Origin: Cranoglanis bouderius
Lineage: Eukaryota > Chordata > Actinopteri > Siluriformes > Cranoglanididae
Direction: 5' to 3'
Assembly (NCBI GenBank): GCA_023630585.1
Contig: CM042565.1
Coordinates: 9,016,013-9,080,012 of the forward strand
DNA length: 64,000 nt
This document shows positions 59,836 through 64,000 of this stretch, piece by piece (position 1 is the stretch's first letter; the number at the start of each line of letters is the position of its first letter). The notes below the pieces were generated by a model that was not told the DNA's origin, did no database searches, and saw only the letters and a program-made list of their open reading frames with translations. The position numbers and the translations under genes were made by a program.

Positions 59836-61699
59836 GAACGCTATTGAAGTAGACTTAGTAGGTGTTGTAGGTGCCAGGCTTGAAGAAAGAAACCGATAAT
59901 GGGGGGGGGGGGGGGGAAGCTGCAGAGGGAACGACTATACATCTATAGAAAACCGACCTTAGTGTAAAACACCACACACGTAGATTTAAAGATTATTTCA
60001 TTAGCGAGCATTGAATATGAAGGACGATGGAATCTGAACGAAGAATTATCCACGATCGGATAATTGGCCGTTCCTCTCGAGAGGGTTTAAAGCCTTAATC
60101 ACATTGGCCTGAGTGATGCTTTTTGTTTAGTCTAAAACAAGGAGCGTATATGAACCTTTACTATTTTCTTGCACCTATCAAGGTCTACAGAGGGAACTGT
60201 CACCCTGAAGGCCTCAAAATAACGACGTCAAGCACATTTCAGTAAATGATATGATTTATACTCTGTCTTCTGTTATTTAATCCTTGTTGTGCAACAGTTC
60301 ATGATCATTAATCAGTGAGGAATCCGCATATTAAATGCACTCTTTATTCTTCCATTAACATTTTTGTTTTGTATATTCATGAAACACTCGCAGCTGAACA
60401 AAATATTTTGATTTTCTGACCCGAAGAAAAAAAAAAACTTCACTATTACCAAGTAAACTGAGGATTTAGATGCAGAGGTGTGATGAGTTGTCTACTATGC
60501 ATATGCACATTTATCATTTTAGCACTGTCCTAATCATTCCCGATCACCAAAGCATACATTCCATTTAATATATAGCATATTACTGAATTTCGGTAAATCG
60601 TGCTTTTTTTTGGGGGTTTATTTTTATTATAATTTTTAAAATCTTCAGATTTGCCTGATGACACATTACGTTTTGACCGTATTATGTTTTTAAACTTTCT
60701 CCTGAAAAGCTAAACAGCTGCACTTTATCATACTGGATCTTTCATTTTTTTTCCCGATCGTACAAAAAGAGAATGTGAAATTCAAGGTCAGAGAGTCCGC
60801 AGTCCATTCTAGGTTATGTTAAATTGTACAGCTAATTGTATACTATTTTTGACCACTACAACTGTTTTGTACTTAAATGCAGGTTGTGCTCTTTTGCCTC
60901 TGTCTAATCTCTTATGCACACTATATTGTATCTGTATGCTCAGATATCTAGCCTGTCACTTCCTCTAGTATCCTTTTCAAGAAAGGGAGGACAACTTTAC
61001 ATTAAGGTCATCAGACAATTAAAAAAAACAAACAAACAAAGGATCGAAGCGAGTTGTATTGACTTTTCTCAATTGTTTACGCATGGAAAGATGGAGGTAC
61101 TGGTTTTTATATGAACGTTTCAATTAGTTCGGTTGCATAACTGAAAACATTCATCAGCGGAATATTCAAAATGAAAACCAAATCAACCAAAATGTAAACA
61201 TGTCACTTTAATCCTAGATTAAAATCCTTTTGCAGCTTTCATAAAAACGTATGATGTTTGACATGGTAACCTTGTAAAAGAAGGCCTTGTAGTGGTTGTC
61301 CCACAACATCACAGTAAATTGTTACACTGCATTATATTGCAGTGATTAACAGCAGCTCTGACACTAGTGCCATCTGCAAGGCAAATCACAGGTTTATATT
61401 AAGGCTAATTCACAGGGACTTGTATGGCAGACGGTCCACACAGTCTAAGACTAATAATAAATGAATTACAAACATGTTATCGTTTCATAAATAAAACTGG
61501 ATGATTGTTGATATCGTGAAGTTTTCCGCAAGGTGATGTTTATTTAACGTTAATGGAAGGAGTCTCCAGCGTCAGTGCTTTGTAACAGTCAGAGGTAACT
61601 CTGTTTTCTGGCACAGGAAGGAACTCAGAGAAAATCTTTTCTTTGTTTTTTTCCTGGTCTGAGTTACGACCTCTAGTCGAATGCAGCATAACCCATGTC

Positions 61700-61995
61700 A
61701 CACCAGCATGTTGTTGATTATGTTCCTATAACAAGAATGGCACGGTTGTTGGTGCCAGGCAGGCTGATTTGAGCATTTTAGAAATGGCTGAGCTAGGATT
61801 TTCACACACAACAGTCTCTAGAGTTTACACAGACAATTGTTTTTAAAAAAAAAACATCCAGTGAGCAGCAGTTGGGTGCATGCGGATTGTTGATGAGAGC
61901 GGTCAAGTTGTCAGGTTAGGCTAAAGTAACTCAAATAACCACTCTTTACATCCGTGGTGAGCAGAGAAGAATCTCAGAATGCAGCCCAAAAAAAG
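61700..61995 (+). repeat. Dispersed fish repeat, partner of 57565-57840
   Basis: ggtgccaggcaggctgattt, acagtctctagagtttacac, catccagtgagcagcagt, gttgatgagag and ataaccactctttaca are familiar fish-repeat phrases. Unclassified. Confidence 0.6.
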
Positions 61996-62499
61996 CAGTT
62001 GGGCTACAATACCCACTGTTAAAGTCACAGCGATCACATTTTTTTTCTTATTCTGATGTCTGATGTGAACACTAACTGCAGCTGTTGACCTGTATCTGCA
62101 TGATATTAAGCACTGTGCTTCTGCCACGTGCATGACCAATGACTTTTAAACAGAAAAATCATACATATAGCAGCTTTAAATGTACCTGTCGGGTTATCCA
62201 TCCTGAGACCAGTCAAACCAGTTTATATTGCTTAAAATAAAGTAACTAATGACATATAAAAAGTTAGAAAGTCTCAGACAGTCTCAGACTTGGCTAAGGA
62301 GACATGACTCTGCCTGAGGTGGACAGTCTTTGTACTGCTGGAGATTTGGGTTGTTTGATTGTGTGGGATCATCAAGGCGTACACACACACAGCGCGTGTG
62401 ACCCGAACCAGGTGAGAAGAGCATTCTGGGAACACCAGCCCAGTCTCTGTGCACTCCACCGCTGGAAAAGACACAACACAGATTGCAGTCTTATACATT
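61996..62499. other. Intergenic, no gene seen
   Basis: Neither the plus-strand nor the minus-strand frames show recognisable similarity. Confidence 0.4.
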
Positions 62500-62825
62500 A
62501 AAGTAGCAGTATGTAACTTTTGGTGATTTAGAAATGTTGCCCTTTCTGGTATAAATACACTATTGCAAGTGATTTGTGAATTTTTAACATCAGTCATGTT
62601 ATTCACGTAGAGAGTTAATGCACTCTCTAATAGTAGTGAAGTAGCTGTGGTGTCAGTCTGTGATATATCATGCTTCAGGCTGAAAAATAATGATGCATAA
62701 GCAAACGTCTCTGACACGGAATGAATGTTGTAGGCTTGACATTTTGACTCACAGCAGTACAAGTACACCATATTTTTGTTTTGTTTTTTTCTGTTGACCA
62801 AATTATCCTACATAAACTACAGCTT
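62500..62825. repeat. Possible non-autonomous DNA element
   Basis: Starts TTAAAGTAGCAGTATGTAAC, a phrase typical of fish short elements (compare aaaggtgcagtttgtaat at 37559), and ends near ctacataaactacagcttt, a loose inverted match. Weak. Confidence 0.3.
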
Positions 62826-63155
62826 TGACCAAATACAGTTTATTTTAGCGTATGTGGGGACTAAACGTCTGAGCCCACTACCAAGAAATAGGGCATATTT
62901 ATATATCATTATAAAATAAACACAATTTAAAAACTAATTCCCATACATGAATTATGAATATGTTAATAATCACAATTTTATTTTAAAAGATGCAATAAAA
63001 AAAATAAAATTGCTTCATGAATTTAGTGTTTTAAGCAGAAATGTTTATTACTGTTGATTTTGAATAATTGAAAAACAAAGACAAAACAATACGTATAAAC
63101 AAAAATGATGTTTTAATCTTTAGTCAATTTTAGCTGTTACATACATACTGTAAAC

Positions 63156-63156
<1 letters not shown>
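62826..63156. other. AT-rich, no gene seen
   Basis: Very AT-rich with A runs near 63000; nothing coding. Confidence 0.5.

Positions 63157-63192
<36 letters not shown>
63157..63192. repeat. (AAT)n microsatellite
   Basis: About 12 AAT units, followed by a G run at 63210-63217. Confidence 0.95.
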
Positions 63193-63193
<1 letters not shown>

Positions 63194-63219
63194 TGCTTTA
63201 CATAGTATGGGGGGGGGAA

Positions 63220-63690
63220 TCTCCTCAAACACCACCAGTGTGTAGCATCCACCTGGATGATGCGACGGCAGCCATAGTGCGCCAGAACGCCCACCACACA
63301 CCAGCTATTGGTGGAGAGGAGAGGAGAGTGATGTAGCCAGTTCAGGGATGGAGATTATTAGGGGGCCATGATAGATAAGGGCCAATGGGGGAATTTCACC
63401 AGGACCCCGGGGTGATACCCCTACTCTTTACGAGAAGTATCCTGGGATTTTTAATGACCACAGAGAGTCAGGACCTCGGTTTAACGTCTCATCCGAAAGA
63501 CGGTGCTCTTTTTACAGCATAGCGTCCCCGTCACTATACTGGGGCATTAGGACCCACACAGACTACAGGGAGAGCACCACCTACTGGCTTCCCTAATACC
63601 ACTTCCAGCAGCAACCTTAGTTTTCCCCATGAGGTCTCCCATCCAGGTACTGGCCAGGCTCAATCCTGCTTAGATTCAGTGGTACTGAAT
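63220..63690 (-). repeat. Fish repeat with a 5S-rRNA-like segment
   Basis: gatttttaatgaccacagag, aggacctcggtttaacgtct and gtccccgtcactatactggg are familiar dispersed fish-repeat wording. At 63631-63680 (gaggtctcccatccaggtac, then cctgcttag) the sequence is closely similar to the reverse complement of the internal-promoter part of 5S rRNA. The element would then read on the minus strand. It is not a functional 5S gene. Family not assigned. Confidence 0.55.
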
Positions 63691-63773
63691 AAAGTCATTT
63701 AGATAAAAGGTCACATTCATTTTTTTTCTTTTTTCTTTAATAAATAAACTGAAGTGCAAGCACAATATTTAAA

Positions 63774-63987
63774 TATGAGGGTGAGTCAAATGAAAAAAAT
63801 GTGTTTTTATTTAGCACTGATTATTGCCAATAGATGTCGCAAAAGTTATACTTTTTCTAGATAAATCTTTTTCTTTCAAAGCAAGTGTCGCAGCACTTAA
63901 CGGGTGTCCGGATTCCTCTAGAAAGAAAATTGATTCAACTCTATTTTATGTGGCAATTTTAAGGTTTTCATTTGCCTCACCCTTGTA
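63774..63987. mobile_element. Short mariner-type MITE, 210 bp
   Basis: TA|TGAGGGTGAGTCAAATGAAA at left and TTTCATTTGCCTCACCCTTG|TA at right are inverted copies flanked by TA. No frame. Confidence 0.75.
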
Positions 63988-64000
63988 TTTTAATTTCAAG

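Larger units (their letters stand above)
58768..61510 (+). other. ANKFY1: Probable ANKFY1 3' UTR and downstream
   Basis: No intron or coding frame follows the stop. AT-rich sequence with candidate polyadenylation signals, including AATAAA at 61489-61494. A nested pair of short elements lies at 58978-59827. The true 3' end cannot be fixed from sequence. A G run is at 59899-59916. Confidence 0.45.

Noticed and set aside
63631..63680. A possible 5S rRNA gene
   Set aside because: Only part of the 5S sequence is present, diverged and embedded in a repeat.

Overview
The window is genomic DNA of a ray-finned fish. It carries two conserved vertebrate genes in the same orientation, split by consensus GT/AG introns. 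The rest is dominated by fish-type repeats: many Tc1/mariner elements, L2-like LINE ends, a DIRS-like retrotransposon, piggyBac and hAT relics, a tRNA-derived SINE and long CA/TG/TA microsatellites. The species cannot be named from sequence alone; the repeat mix suggests an otophysan such as a catfish (inference).

Layout. 1-12.1 kb is intergenic repeat: an L2-like LINE with an inactivated reverse transcriptase, a second L2 3' end, and a piggyBac pseudogene cut in two by a Tc1 element. UBE2G1, a ubiquitin-conjugating E2, has coding exons from 12366 to 20766. A further untranslated exon starts near 24038, and the upstream promoter holds two NRF1-type palindromes. 25.7-31.3 kb is intergenic and holds an apparently intact Tc1 transposase gene inside what looks like a fold-back derivative of another Tc1-like element. 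ANKFY1 (Rabankyrin-5) has 25 coding exons between 31445 and 58767. My exon junctions sum to 3510 nt, that is 1169 residues plus stop, the length I recall for the human protein. Its promoter has a TCTCGCGAGA element and a YY1-like motif over the start codon. Its introns hold most of the transposons, and its likely 3' UTR holds a nested pair of short inverted-repeat elements. 61.7-64 kb is repeat only.

How the genes relate. UBE2G1 followed by ANKFY1 on one strand matches the human 17p13.2 order, so this is ordinary conserved synteny. They act in different processes (ubiquitin chain building; Rab5/PI3P endosome trafficking) and I see no sign of joint regulation.

I did not find an undescribed gene system. 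The most informative signal is transposon layering: Tc1-type elements are repeatedly the younger layer, sitting at TA sites inside older piggyBac, hAT, DIRS and Tc1-like elements.
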